A stretch of 45,190 bases of DNA from Clostridia bacterium. GTDB taxonomy: Bacteria > Bacillota > Clostridia > Oscillospirales > Acutalibacteraceae. This document shows positions 34,751 to 42,477 of this stretch, piece after piece. The stretch is from the NCBI GenBank assembly GCA_024692685.1, contig JAILMJ010000009.1, positions 1 through 45,190 of the forward strand, read 5' to 3'. Within the stretch, counting starts at the first letter, position 1; each line of letters begins with the position of its first letter. Under the pieces are notes generated by a model that searched no databases, was not told the origin of the DNA, and worked only from the letters and a program-made list of their open reading frames with translations. The translations under genes and the position numbers were made by a program.

Positions 34751-35616
34751 TTTTCTCCTCCGGTAACCATTGTGCCGGCGCCTTCATTGGTGAGCAGTTC
34801 CATAAGAATTGAGTGAGGAACTCTGCCGTCCATGATGACTACGTTTTTTACTCCCCTGTTTATTGCTTCTATGCAGCAGTCAACCTTGGGAATCATACCT
34901 CCCGATATAATACCCTCATCGTAAAGACTTTTTGCCTGCTCAATCGTAATCTCCGGTATAAGAGATGAGGGATCTTCCCTGTCACGCAGAATGCCGTCGA
35001 TATCCGTCATCATAATAAGTCTTTCGGCTCCCAGTGCACCTGCAACATAGGCTGCCGCAGTGTCGCCGTTTATATTGTATGTGTTTCCTTTTTTATCACA
35101 GGCAAGAGTTGAGATAACGGGAATATAGCCCCTTTCGAGAAGATCGGTAACAGGTTTTATGTTAATCCGGGTTATCTCGCCGACATAACCGAGCCTTTCA
35201 TCCTTGGTTTTTGCTTCGATGAGCCTGCCGTCCATACCCGAAAGACCTATTGCCTTCGCTCCGTTCATCTCGATAAGATTGACAAGGGTTTTATTGACTT
35301 TACCGGCAAGGACCATCTGAACTATGTCAACGGTCTCCTCATCCGTAACTCTCAGGCCGTCAACAAACTCGCTCTTTTTACCGAGACGTTTCATAAGGTC
35401 GTTTATTTCGGGGCCGCCGCCGTGAACAAGCACAACCCTGACTCCAATGAGCCAGAGAAGGACTATATCCTCCATAACCTGAGCTTTGAGTTTCGGGTCG
35501 ACCATAGCGTTTCCACCGTATTTTATGACAACTATCTTACCGTTATACCTTTTTATATATGGAAGGGCCTGGGTAAGGACCTCTGCCCTTTCCGCATTTG
35601 TGAATGAAGAATCCAT
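34747..35616 (-). CDS. argB: Acetylglutamate kinase
   Basis: 289 residues of the amino-acid kinase fold. Phosphorylates N-acetylglutamate. IVVIKYGGNAM with the ATP-site Lys, VLVHGGGPEIN, and NINGDTAAAYVAGAL are the family motifs; GGMIPKVDCC is the C-terminal nucleotide loop. It is the feedback point for arginine in many organisms. GGAGG precedes the ATG, 13 bases after argJ. Confidence 0.96.
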   Translation of the reverse strand: MDSSFTNAERAEVLTQALPYIKRYNGKIVVIKYGGNAMVDPKLKAQVMEDIVLLWLIGVRVVLVHGGGPEINDLMKRLGKKSEFVDGLRVTDEETVDIVQMVLAGKVNKTLVNLIEMNGAKAIGLSGMDGRLIEAKTKDERLGYVGEITRINIKPVTDLLERGYIPVISTLACDKKGNTYNINGDTAAAYVAGALGAERLIMMTDIDGILRDREDPSSLIPEITIEQAKSLYDEGIISGGMIPKVDCCIEAINRGVKNVVIMDGRVPHSILMELLTNEGAGTMVTGGEK

Positions 35617-35629
35617 AATTATCCTCCGC

Positions 35630-36844
35630 TTAAGTCCTGTAATCTCCGTTGATTTTTACATAGTCATAAGTCAGATCGCAGCCCCACGCCGTTGACCGGG
35701 CATCGCCGCTGTTGAGGCACACGAGAATCTCAATTTCATCCTCGGAAAGGATTTCCTTTGCTTTCTCCTCGCTGAAATTAACACCGGCGCCGTCTTTGCA
35801 TACAAGTATCTCTCCTTTGAGGCTTCTGAACAAAACATCTATCTTATTGACATCTGTATCTGCTCCGCTGTAACCTATTGCACAAAGCACTCTGCCCCAG
35901 TTAGCGTCCGCACCGAACATTGCGGCTTTAAGAAGGCTTGAACAAATGACGCTTTTCGCAACTGTTTTTGCTGTTTGAATGTCCGCGGCTCCGCTCACCC
36001 TGCATTCGAGCAGTTTTGTTGCGCCCTCGCCGTCGGCGGCTATCATTCTGCAAAGCGCCACGTTAACCGTATTGAGCGCTTTCATAAAGCAGGCAAAGTC
36101 CTCGTTCTCGTTTGTGATTGTTTCATTGCATGCCATACCGTTGGCAAGCACGGTAACCATATCATTGGTTGAGGTGTCGCCGTCTATGCTGATCATATTG
36201 AAAGTATCGGCAATATCGCCCGAAAGAGCCTTTGCGAGAAGAGAAGATGAAATCGCAACATCGGTGGTTATGAACACGAGCATCGTTGCCATATTGGGAT
36301 GAATCATTCCGCTTCCCTTGGCAATGCCGCCTATTCTGCAAACCTTGCCGCCGATTTCAAATTCAACCGCAACTTCTTTTTTCTTTGTGTCGGTTGTCAT
36401 TATACCTTCCGCGGCGTCTGCGCTGCCGTCAGATGTCATTGATTTTATGAGTGAAGGCACTGCCGCTTCAATAGGAGCGATGTCAAGAGGCTGACCGATA
36501 ACTCCGGTGGAAGCAACTATCACATCATCGGCCTTAATGCCGAGACCGTCTGCAAGCAAATCGCTCATCTTTTCGGCAATTTCAATTCCGTTTGCGTTGC
36601 AGGTATTTGCATTGCCGCTGTTGCATATAACCGCCTGCGCCGTTCCGTTATGAAGGTGCTCTTTGGTTACGACCAACGGAGCGCCCTTGACAAGATTGGT
36701 TGTATAAACCGCCGCAGCAGATGCGGGCACTTCGCTGAGAATAATCGAAAGATCTTTTTTAGTCTGATTTTTGCGTATTCCGCAGTGAACGCCGCCCGCC
36801 TTAAAGCCTTTTGCAGCACAAACACCGCCGTTTATTGTTCTCAT
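35630..36844 (-). CDS. argJ: Glutamate N-acetyltransferase / ornithine acetyltransferase
   Basis: 404 residues. Transfers acetyl from acetylornithine to glutamate, giving the cyclic arginine route, and in bifunctional forms also makes acetylglutamate from acetyl-CoA. The self-cleavage site lies in HPNMATMLVF, where the Thr becomes the new N-terminal nucleophile of the beta chain; GNANTCNANG and GDTSTNDM are other conserved sites. No argA or argE is nearby, in line with the cyclic path. Between argC and argB with 13-15 base gaps. Confidence 0.95.
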   Translation of the reverse strand: MRTINGGVCAAKGFKAGGVHCGIRKNQTKKDLSIILSEVPASAAAVYTTNLVKGAPLVVTKEHLHNGTAQAVICNSGNANTCNANGIEIAEKMSDLLADGLGIKADDVIVASTGVIGQPLDIAPIEAAVPSLIKSMTSDGSADAAEGIMTTDTKKKEVAVEFEIGGKVCRIGGIAKGSGMIHPNMATMLVFITTDVAISSSLLAKALSGDIADTFNMISIDGDTSTNDMVTVLANGMACNETITNENEDFACFMKALNTVNVALCRMIAADGEGATKLLECRVSGAADIQTAKTVAKSVICSSLLKAAMFGADANWGRVLCAIGYSGADTDVNKIDVLFRSLKGEILVCKDGAGVNFSEEKAKEILSEDEIEILVCLNSGDARSTAWGCDLTYDYVKINGDYRT

Positions 36845-36859
36845 ACAGTATATCCTCCG

Positions 36860-37768
36860 TTAAAAGGTGAGCCCTGTCTTTTCATCCAGGCCCATGAGTA
36901 TATTCATATTCTGAATTGCGGCTCCGGACGCGCCCTTGCCGAGATTGTCAAAGCACGAAACGAGCAGAGTTCTTTCGTCCTTTCCGCAAACGGTAATCTC
37001 CATATCGTCACGGCCGCTGAATTTGTTGGCATAAATAAAACCGCTGTCTGCCGTACCGTTATATCGGACAAGGCCTTCTCCGTAGTAAAACTCATATACC
37101 TTTCCGATTTCTTCAATGTCCGCACAGTGAAGAGGAACAATAACTTCCATACCGGAATAATAAGGAGCCACTACCGGGCAAAAAACAGGAGCCGATGAAA
37201 GGCCGGTATACTTTACCATTTCAGGCAAATGTTTATGAACCTGGTTGAGACCGTACATACCGGGAGAATCAAGCAAAACATCTCTTCCGTCCGCCTCATA
37301 ATCCGCTATCATTTTTTTGCCGCCGCCTGAGTAACCCGTCAGAGAAAAGGCGGAAAGGTCTTCATCCGGCAATATTATACCCGCTTGCACAAGAGGCGCG
37401 ACAAGAGCGATAAATCCGCTCGCGTGGCATCCCGGATTGGCTATGCGCTTTGATGACCTTATTTTTTCTCTCTGGCCGGAGAGCTCGGGAAAGCCATACG
37501 TCCACCCGCTGTCAACCCTGTGAGCGGTTGATGTATCAATAACCGCAGTACCGCTGTTTTCAATAAGTGAAACAGCCTCTTTTGCCGCAGCGTCGGGAAG
37601 ACACAGAAAAGCTATGTCGGCGCTGTTCAGGGCTTCTTTTCTCCGGTCGCTGTCTTTTCTGAATTCATCGGGAATTTCAATAAGCGTGATGTCTGCTCTC
37701 AAGGCAAGTCTTTCACGGATTCTCAATCCTGTTGTGCCGGCACTGCCGTCTATGAATACTTTAGTCAA
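36860..37768 (-). CDS. argC: N-acetyl-gamma-glutamyl-phosphate reductase (short, type 2)
   Basis: 302 residues, NADPH-dependent reduction of acetylglutamyl phosphate. FIDGSAGTTGLRIRERL is the nucleotide-binding start and ANPGCHASGF holds the catalytic Cys. The protein is about 40 residues shorter than the common form and matches the type 2 subgroup. The start is a TTG: the frame has a stop nearby upstream and no ATG precedes the nucleotide motif; GGAG lies ten bases before it. First gene of argCJBDF, behind a promoter and an ARG-box-like site. Confidence 0.93.
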   Translation of the reverse strand: MTKVFIDGSAGTTGLRIRERLALRADITLIEIPDEFRKDSDRRKEALNSADIAFLCLPDAAAKEAVSLIENSGTAVIDTSTAHRVDSGWTYGFPELSGQREKIRSSKRIANPGCHASGFIALVAPLVQAGIILPDEDLSAFSLTGYSGGGKKMIADYEADGRDVLLDSPGMYGLNQVHKHLPEMVKYTGLSSAPVFCPVVAPYYSGMEVIVPLHCADIEEIGKVYEFYYGEGLVRYNGTADSGFIYANKFSGRDDMEITVCGKDERTLLVSCFDNLGKGASGAAIQNMNILMGLDEKTGLTF

Positions 37769-37814
37769 TAAATCTCATCTCCGTAGTAAAAGGAAATATA
37801 ATGCATTTTATTAT

Positions 37815-37843
37815 ATATTACACTTCTTTTTATATCAAGTCAA
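37815..37843 (-). promoter_or_regulatory. Sigma-A promoter of argCJBDF
   Basis: Minus strand -35 TTGACT (37843-37838), 17-base spacer, -10 TAATAT (37820-37815). Confidence 0.65.
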
Positions 37844-37850
37844 TATTAAA

Positions 37851-37868
37851 ACTGTATATTTATTCACA
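37851..37868. promoter_or_regulatory. ARG-box-like operator upstream of argC
   Basis: The 18 bases match the ArgR consensus TNTGNATWWWWATNCANA at every fixed position except the first T. It lies seven bases upstream of the argC -35, where ArgR with arginine would interfere with polymerase. No argR gene is in the window. Confidence 0.6.
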
Positions 37869-37935
37869 TATTTTTGATATTTATTGTAATTTTTGCATAA
37901 TTTATCAGTTTTATGCAATATTTTGCAATTATTTG

Positions 37936-37989
37936 TTCCCAAAATGAACAGAGGCGCAATTCTCCGCCTGATGTTACAGGCGCCGGGAA
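37936..37989. repeat. Nested inverted-repeat block of unknown role
   Basis: An outer pair TTCCC (37936-37940)/GGGAA (37985-37989) encloses AGGCG (37952-37956)/CGCCT (37965-37969), whose right arm also pairs in CGCCTG (37965-37970)/CAGGCG (37977-37982). The two inner hairpins are mutually exclusive, like a switch. It is upstream of both promoters, so it is not in either predicted leader. Confidence 0.45.
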
Positions 37990-38028
37990 TATGTTTCACG
38001 GTAACTGAGATTATTTTTTATATGTTTA

Positions 38029-38057
38029 TTGAACAAAACTGCTGTCTATGATATAAT
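38029..38057 (+). promoter_or_regulatory. Sigma-A promoter of the mtnN unit
   Basis: -35 TTGAAC (38029-38034), 17-base spacer, -10 TATAAT (38052-38057), then AAAGGAGG and the ATG at 38078. Confidence 0.8.
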
Positions 38058-38077
38058 AAATTAAAGGAGGCAGAATC

Positions 38078-38758
38078 ATGATAGGTATCATAGGCGCAAT
38101 GAAAATTGAAGTAGAAATAATCGAAGCGGCGCTTGAGGAAAAGCAGGAAAGAAAAATAGGTCTAATAAGATTTATAAGCGGCAAGCTCAACGGAGTTGAC
38201 ACCGTTGCCGCCGTTTGCGGCATAGGAAAAGTTGCCGCGGCAATTTGCGCCCAGACAATGATTCTTGAATATTCTCCCGATTGTATTATAAATACGGGAG
38301 TCGGAGGAAGCCTTGACCCTTCACTCAATATAGGTGATGTGCTTATAGCAGACGACCTTTGCCAGCATGATATGGACACCTCCCCCATCGGAGACGAGCG
38401 CGGACTCATTTCGGGGCTGAATCTTGTTTATATACCGACCGACAGAAAGGTTACAGAAACCCTGCTCAAAAGCGCGGGTGATGTCAGAGCGGTAAGAGGA
38501 AGAATCGCAACCGGAGATCAGTTTGTTGCCGATGACAGAACTAAGGCTTTTATTGCAGACACATTCAAGGCAAATGTGTGCGAAATGGAGGGGGCCTCCA
38601 TCGCTCAGGTTTGCTACTCGGCAGGGGTGCCTTTCGGCGTTGTCAGAGCGGTCAGCGACTGCGCGGACGGTTCTTCGCATATGGATTATAATGAATTTCT
38701 TCCCGCTGCCGCAAAAAATGCAGCCGTGATAATCAAAAGATTTGTGAAAATATATTGA
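38078..38758 (+). CDS. mtnN: 5'-methylthioadenosine / S-adenosylhomocysteine nucleosidase
   Basis: 226 residues. Hydrolyses MTA and SAH to adenine plus the thio-sugar, clearing products of SAM use. IGIIGAMKIEVEII is the normal start with the catalytic Glu, INTGVGGSLDPS binds the ribose/phosphate side, CEMEGASIAQV holds the purine/ribose Glu residues, and VRAVSDCADG carries the catalytic Asp. Full length. AAAGGAGG and a strong promoter precede it; the GDPD gene follows by ten bases. Confidence 0.95.
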   Translation: MIGIIGAMKIEVEIIEAALEEKQERKIGLIRFISGKLNGVDTVAAVCGIGKVAAAICAQTMILEYSPDCIINTGVGGSLDPSLNIGDVLIADDLCQHDMDTSPIGDERGLISGLNLVYIPTDRKVTETLLKSAGDVRAVRGRIATGDQFVADDRTKAFIADTFKANVCEMEGASIAQVCYSAGVPFGVVRAVSDCADGSSHMDYNEFLPAAAKNAAVIIKRFVKIY

Positions 38759-38768
38759 GGTGTAACAA

Positions 38769-39476
38769 ATGAAAGCAGCCGACTACAACATCTGTATGAT
38801 AGGCCACAGAGGTTACAGCAGTAAATACCACGAAAATACGGAACAGGCTTTCATAAAAGCAGCGGAACACGGCTCCGGCGGCTGTGAAACCGATATAAGA
38901 ATAACAAAGGACGGCATGCTGATTTGCAGCCATAACGAGGAGGTCATCATCAACGACGGAACGGAACTTATTGTAGCCGATACCGATTATAAAGATCTTG
39001 TTTCCCGTCCGCTTCGCAACAAGAGAAACAACGATGAGGTTTATCTTTGCACCTTTGAACGTTACCTTGAAATCATGAGGGACAACAATATGGTTTGTTT
39101 CCTTGAATTAAAGGGCGACTTTCCGGATGAAAAGGTAGCTGAGGTTTATGCAACGGCTGACAGGGTATATGACCTTTCAAAATTCATCCTGCAGTCATTC
39201 AGCCACGAAAACCTGAAGAAATCGAGAAAACTATACCCCGATATTCCTCTGATGCTCACTCTCGGGGACGAACAATTGGATTATGATTTTTGCTTTAAAT
39301 ATAATATTTCATTGGATATATATTTCGGAGCGGTAAACAAAGGAATCATTGACCGCTTCCATGAGCACGGCCTTGAAGTTGCTTTATGGACGGTCAACGA
39401 AAGAGAAGATTTTGAAAAATGCAAGCTGATGAATGTTGACTACATTGAATCTGATGTTTTCGGAGGAAACGACTGA
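38769..39476 (+). CDS. Soluble glycerophosphodiester phosphodiesterase-like protein
   Basis: 235 residues, no signal or membrane helix. MIGHRGYSSKYHENTEQAF and CETDIRITKDG give the first catalytic His, Glu-Asn-Thr and metal Glu/Asp of the GDPD barrel; FLELKG is the later acid/Lys motif. At the second histidine the family's HD is HN here (ICSHNEEV), so the Asp is lost while the His remains. It should still bind metal and hydrolyse phosphodiesters, but activity is less certain than for the paralogue at 18085. Ten bases after mtnN, likely co-transcribed. Confidence 0.87.
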   Translation: MKAADYNICMIGHRGYSSKYHENTEQAFIKAAEHGSGGCETDIRITKDGMLICSHNEEVIINDGTELIVADTDYKDLVSRPLRNKRNNDEVYLCTFERYLEIMRDNNMVCFLELKGDFPDEKVAEVYATADRVYDLSKFILQSFSHENLKKSRKLYPDIPLMLTLGDEQLDYDFCFKYNISLDIYFGAVNKGIIDRFHEHGLEVALWTVNEREDFEKCKLMNVDYIESDVFGGND

Positions 39477-39558
39477 TTCTCGGGTTAATTCTCCGCAAGA
39501 GAAAAAATACAGGTGCTATTTTGCTCCTGAAGATGTTTATTTTTTCAATTTTTAATGG

Positions 39559-39564
39559 TATTAT
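39559..39564 (+). promoter_or_regulatory. Extended -10 promoter element of the NfeD-SPFH unit
   Basis: TATTAT preceded by TGG makes an extended -10; the -35 (TTTATT, 17 bases upstream) is weak, as is common with extended -10 promoters. Confidence 0.45.
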
Positions 39565-39586
39565 GGGCACAAAGGAGGGATGAACA

Positions 39587-40024
39587 ATGACTTACGTAAC
39601 CAACATAGTAATCTGGGCAGTCATCCTGATCGGCTTTCTCGTAATAGAGAGCGCAACTGCACAGCTTGTTACAATCTGGTTTGCAGCCGGCGCACTTGCC
39701 GCTCTGGTTACAGCCGCATTACACGGCAAATTGTGGCTTCAATTTGTTATCTTCATAGCAGTCTCCGTTGTCGCTCTCCTGGTGACAAGACCGCTTGTAA
39801 AAAAGATAACCGATAAAAAGCAAAGCCGGCTGAATGCAGATAACTGCATAGGCAAAACAGCGGTTGTCACGGAAACGATAGACAACATTCAGGCAACAGG
39901 AGCTGTCAAGGTTAACGGAATACTGTGGACTGCCAGGTCTTCTGATGACTCGGTCATAGAAGAAGGCAAAACAGTAACCATAGAAAAAATCGAAGGCGTA
40001 AAAGTAATTGTAAAGGAGATTTGA
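39587..40024 (+). CDS. NfeD-like membrane protein
   Basis: 145 residues of the short NfeD form: two to three membrane helices in the first 75 residues (IVIWAVILIGFLVIES, FVIFIAVSVVALLVT), then an OB-fold domain (CIGKTAVVTETIDN to the end). NfeD proteins pair with SPFH proteins of the stomatin type, and that gene follows three bases later. Two ATGs are close: 39580 opens a different frame, while 39587 sits eight bases after AAAGGAGG and gives this protein. Its job in membrane microdomains is known only in general terms. Confidence 0.92.
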   Translation: MTYVTNIVIWAVILIGFLVIESATAQLVTIWFAAGALAALVTAALHGKLWLQFVIFIAVSVVALLVTRPLVKKITDKKQSRLNADNCIGKTAVVTETIDNIQATGAVKVNGILWTARSSDDSVIEEGKTVTIEKIEGVKVIVKEI

Positions 40025-40027
40025 ATT

Positions 40028-40951
40028 ATGACAGGATTCGTTGTTTTGGGCATACTCATCGTAGTTATTGCCGCATTTGTAATCGCAAATATCAAAATTG
40101 TTCCCCAGTCAAAGGCATTCGTTATTGAAAGACTCGGCACTTACAGCACAACCTGGGACACCGGTATTCATGTAAAAATTCCGTTCATTGAGAGAATAGC
40201 CAAACAGGTTTCCCTCAAGGAGCAGGTTGTTGACTTTCCTCCCCAGCCGGTTATCACAAAGGATAACGTTACAATGCAGATTGATACCATCGTATTCTTC
40301 CAGATAACCGACCCCAAGCTTTTTGCATACGGTGTTGAGAAGCCGATAATGGCTATCGAAAACCTCGCTGCAACCACTCTGCGTAACATAATCGGTGATA
40401 TGGAACTTGACCACACCCTGACCTCACGTGATACAATCAACGCAAAAATCAGAGGTATTCTCGATGAGGCAACAGACCCCTGGGGTATCAAAGTTACGAG
40501 AGTTGAACTTAAGAACATCCTTCCTCCCAGAGAAATCCAGGACGCCATGGAGAAGCAGATGAAAGCCGAACGTGAACGCCGTGAAGCGATTCTCCGCGCG
40601 GAAGGTGAAAAGGCAAGCCAGATTCTTATAGCTGAAGGTCAGAAGGAAAGCCAGATTCTCAGAGCTGAGGCTGACAAAGAGAGCGCAATTCTCAATGCCG
40701 AGGCAGAAAAAGAATCCAAAATCCGCAAGGCCGACGGTGAAGCACAGGCCATCATCAAGGTTGAAGAAGCCCGTGCAAAAGCAATCAATCTCATCAATGA
40801 AGCTGCACCCGGCGAAGGCTATCTGAATCTTAAAGGTCTTGAAGCATTTGAGAAGGCAGCAGACGGTCAGTCGACAAAACTCATTATCCCCTCAAATCTC
40901 CAGAACCTTGCCGGCATCGCCGCAAGCGCAAAAGAAATACTCAAGGACTGA
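40028..40951 (+). CDS. SPFH/Band 7 protein, stomatin-like (QmcA type)
   Basis: 307 residues. One N-terminal membrane helix (3-22), the SPFH domain (KAFVIERLGTYS, PPQPVITKDNVTMQIDT, EKPIMAIENLAATTLRNIIG), then a long charged coiled coil (RREAILRAEGEKASQI repeats, about 190-255) for oligomerisation and a Gly/Leu-rich tail. It forms large membrane rings that scaffold proteases and lipid domains. The pairing with NfeD is the standard stomatin operon partnership. AAGGAG precedes the ATG. Confidence 0.94.
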   Translation: MTGFVVLGILIVVIAAFVIANIKIVPQSKAFVIERLGTYSTTWDTGIHVKIPFIERIAKQVSLKEQVVDFPPQPVITKDNVTMQIDTIVFFQITDPKLFAYGVEKPIMAIENLAATTLRNIIGDMELDHTLTSRDTINAKIRGILDEATDPWGIKVTRVELKNILPPREIQDAMEKQMKAERERREAILRAEGEKASQILIAEGQKESQILRAEADKESAILNAEAEKESKIRKADGEAQAIIKVEEARAKAINLINEAAPGEGYLNLKGLEAFEKAADGQSTKLIIPSNLQNLAGIAASAKEILKD

Positions 40952-40960
40952 TATAAAAGC

Positions 40961-40993
40961 ATTAAGAGCGGGCAAGCAATGCCCGCTCTTAAT
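40961..40993. repeat. Perfect 14-bp hairpin between SPFH and HAD genes
   Basis: ATTAAGAGCGGGCA (40961-40974) and TGCCCGCTCTTAAT (40980-40993) pair perfectly around a 5-base loop. No T-run follows on the plus strand, so it is not a classic terminator. The HAD gene's weak RBS region starts directly after the stem. Confidence 0.75.
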
Positions 40994-41005
40994 CAGGTAA
41001 AACAT

Positions 41006-41653
41006 ATGAAATACAATACTGTAATTTTCGACCTCGACGGTACACTCATAAATACCCTTGAAGACCTCATGGACAGCGTAAACTTTGCAATGAGAGAATA
41101 CGGCTTCCCGGAGAGAACGGTTGAAGAGGTTAATCGCTTTGTAGGCAACGGAGTTGCCCGCCTTGTTAATCTCAGTTTGCCTGAGAATACAAGCGAAGAA
41201 ATACGGGGAAAATGCCTCGCCGCTTTCAAAAAGCACTACACCGCGCATTCAATGGATAAAACTGCCCCCTACCCCGGTATTAAGCAGGCGGTAAGCGAGC
41301 TGAAAAACGCAGGAGTCAGGCTTGCTGTAGTAACCAACAAAATGCAGGAAGCGGCAACTGATATCGTCAGAGGATTCTTCGGCGATACGATAGACATCAT
41401 AATCGGTCAGGTTGACTCACTGCCGCAGAAGCCCGCGCCGGACGGGGTTTGGCGGGCAATAGATATGCTCGGCTCAGCGAGGTCAGAATCGGTTTACATA
41501 GGTGATTCGGAAGTTGACTGCGCAACCGCAAAAAATGCAAACCTGCCTGTCATAGGTGTAACCTGGGGCTTCAGGGACAGAAAAGTCCTTGAAGAAAACA
41601 AAGCGGATTACATAATAGACGACCCCGGAGAAATTCTGAAAATAATAAAATAA
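41006..41653 (+). CDS. gph: HAD-family phosphatase, phosphoglycolate phosphatase-like
   Basis: 215 residues. Motif I IFDLDGTLIN (Asp9, Asp11), motif II VVTNK, motif III Lys in LPQKPAPDG, and motif IV YIGDSEVDCATAKN are complete, with a four-helix cap between. Likely 2-phosphoglycolate hydrolysis, although related HADs act on other small phosphates. ATG 41006 is used: a further in-frame ATG at 40979 straddles the loop and arm of the perfect hairpin and would add nine residues not seen before motif I in this family. Ends at a strong terminator. Confidence 0.9.
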   Translation: MKYNTVIFDLDGTLINTLEDLMDSVNFAMREYGFPERTVEEVNRFVGNGVARLVNLSLPENTSEEIRGKCLAAFKKHYTAHSMDKTAPYPGIKQAVSELKNAGVRLAVVTNKMQEAATDIVRGFFGDTIDIIIGQVDSLPQKPAPDGVWRAIDMLGSARSESVYIGDSEVDCATAKNANLPVIGVTWGFRDRKVLEENKADYIIDDPGEILKIIK

Positions 41654-41676
41654 TCTTAATCTGAAATAAACTAAGC

Positions 41677-41707
41677 AAAAAAGCAAGTCTTCCGACTTGC
41701 TTTTTTT
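41677..41707 (+). terminator. Intrinsic terminator after gph
   Basis: AAGCAAGTC (41681-41689) and GACTTGCTT (41694-41702) form a stem with a TTCC tetraloop, preceded by A's and ended by seven T's (41701-41707). Closes the mtnN-gph side. Confidence 0.93.
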
Positions 41708-41878
41708 GGTGAGTTATATTATCCGTACATTTTATGCCGCTTGGTTTAAGCTGCTTAAACTTCCTCCGTTGTTTTTTTTTATCGCCGTTGAATTCGCTCA
41801 GGCAATAACCGTTTTCCGCTGCCTGATAGCTGTATTTCTTCTTGCTTAAGGATTTGAAACTGAGAATCAGCGAAAAGC

Positions 41879-42031
41879 TTATTGTATAATGAGAAAAATG
41901 ATAAATATTGTTTTTTTTGTTGAGGATTTTCCGAAAAAACCGCCTTTTTCGCTGTCCTCCCTGCCTTCGGGCGGCTTGCGGTCAAAAACAGGATCAAACA
42001 GCAACTTCTCATCTTTTATTTTTTCGTCCAT
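41879..42031 (-). pseudogene. Possible small membrane-protein gene, probably frameshifted
   Basis: ATG 42031 with AAAGGAGAG upstream opens a 50-residue frame: charged, acidic N-terminus (MDEKIKDEKLLFDPVFDRKP) ending in a short hydrophobic stretch TIFIIFLII and a stop. Re-reading one base near 41888 joins another frame that continues YTISFSLILSFKSL and SYQAAENGYCLSEFNGD, which would complete a 19-20 residue membrane helix and add a polar tail. Runs of eight and nine A's lie in the coding strand. This looks like a recently broken gene, a programmed shift or a sequencing error. No family recognised; coding status is uncertain. Confidence 0.4.
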
Positions 42032-42387
42032 TTTTCTCTCCTTTACTGCCGTAATAACAAAATCTAACCGCGCTTAAGATTCTGCAGTTATCCTTATGCC
42101 TGTGTTAACCGTTAGTTTTTCGGCATAATGTAATTCAAGCTGTTTTAATTATTCTATCACACACTCACCGGTTCTTCAATTACAGATTCGTTAACCGATG
42201 ATTTTCTTTAATACTAAACAGTTTTCCGCGTAACTCGCCCCCAAAAAACATTTGTAAAACACCGGATTATACTATTATAACCCGATCGTTTTTTTCGGTC
42301 AGGTTATGTTTTTTTGTTTGCTTTTTTAGTATTTGCAGTATCCGCCGGAAGTCGTTGAAATAAAACAAAACCGTATAAAGATACGTG
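42032..42387. other. A+T-rich intergenic stretch
   Basis: No gene seen. A 7-bp inverted repeat TTATGCC (42094-42100)/GGCATAA (42122-42128) and a terminator-like hairpin at 42279-42315 are the only structures noticed. Confidence 0.5.
42279..42315 (+). terminator. Orphan terminator-like hairpin
   Basis: AACC-C-GATCG (42279-42288) pairs with CGGTC-A-GGTT (42296-42305) with one internal mismatch and one G-T pair, loop of T's, then ATG and seven T's (42309-42315). No plus-strand gene precedes it before the gph terminator 570 bases away. Confidence 0.4.
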
Positions 42388-42417
42388 TTGACTTTAATAT
42401 GAATATATGTATATAAT
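42388..42417 (+). promoter_or_regulatory. Sigma-A promoter of the large secreted protein gene
   Basis: -35 TTGACT (42388-42393), 18-base spacer, -10 TATAAT (42412-42417). The ATG is 60 bases on, with GGAGG at 42464-42468. Confidence 0.7.
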
Positions 42418-42477
42418 TATTATGTATTTTTATGTTTTTTTAAAAACGGAAGGCTATGAATTGCGGAGGTTTGGATT

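Larger units (their letters stand above)
37769..38077. other. Divergent intergenic region argC / mtnN
   Basis: About 309 bases, very A+T-rich to the left. It holds the argC promoter, an ARG-box-like palindrome, an 8-bp inverted repeat TTGCATAA (37893-37900)/TTATGCAA (37911-37918), a nested GC-rich inverted-repeat block (37936-37989) and the mtnN promoter. Confidence 0.65.

Noticed and set aside
37769..38077. Riboswitch (SAM or T-box type) before mtnN or argC
   Set aside because: The structured block is upstream of both predicted promoters and none of the conserved T-box or SAM riboswitch sequences is visible.
40979..41005. Upstream ATG for gph
   Set aside because: The codon straddles the loop and arm of a perfect 14-bp hairpin and the added residues are not typical before the DLDGT motif.
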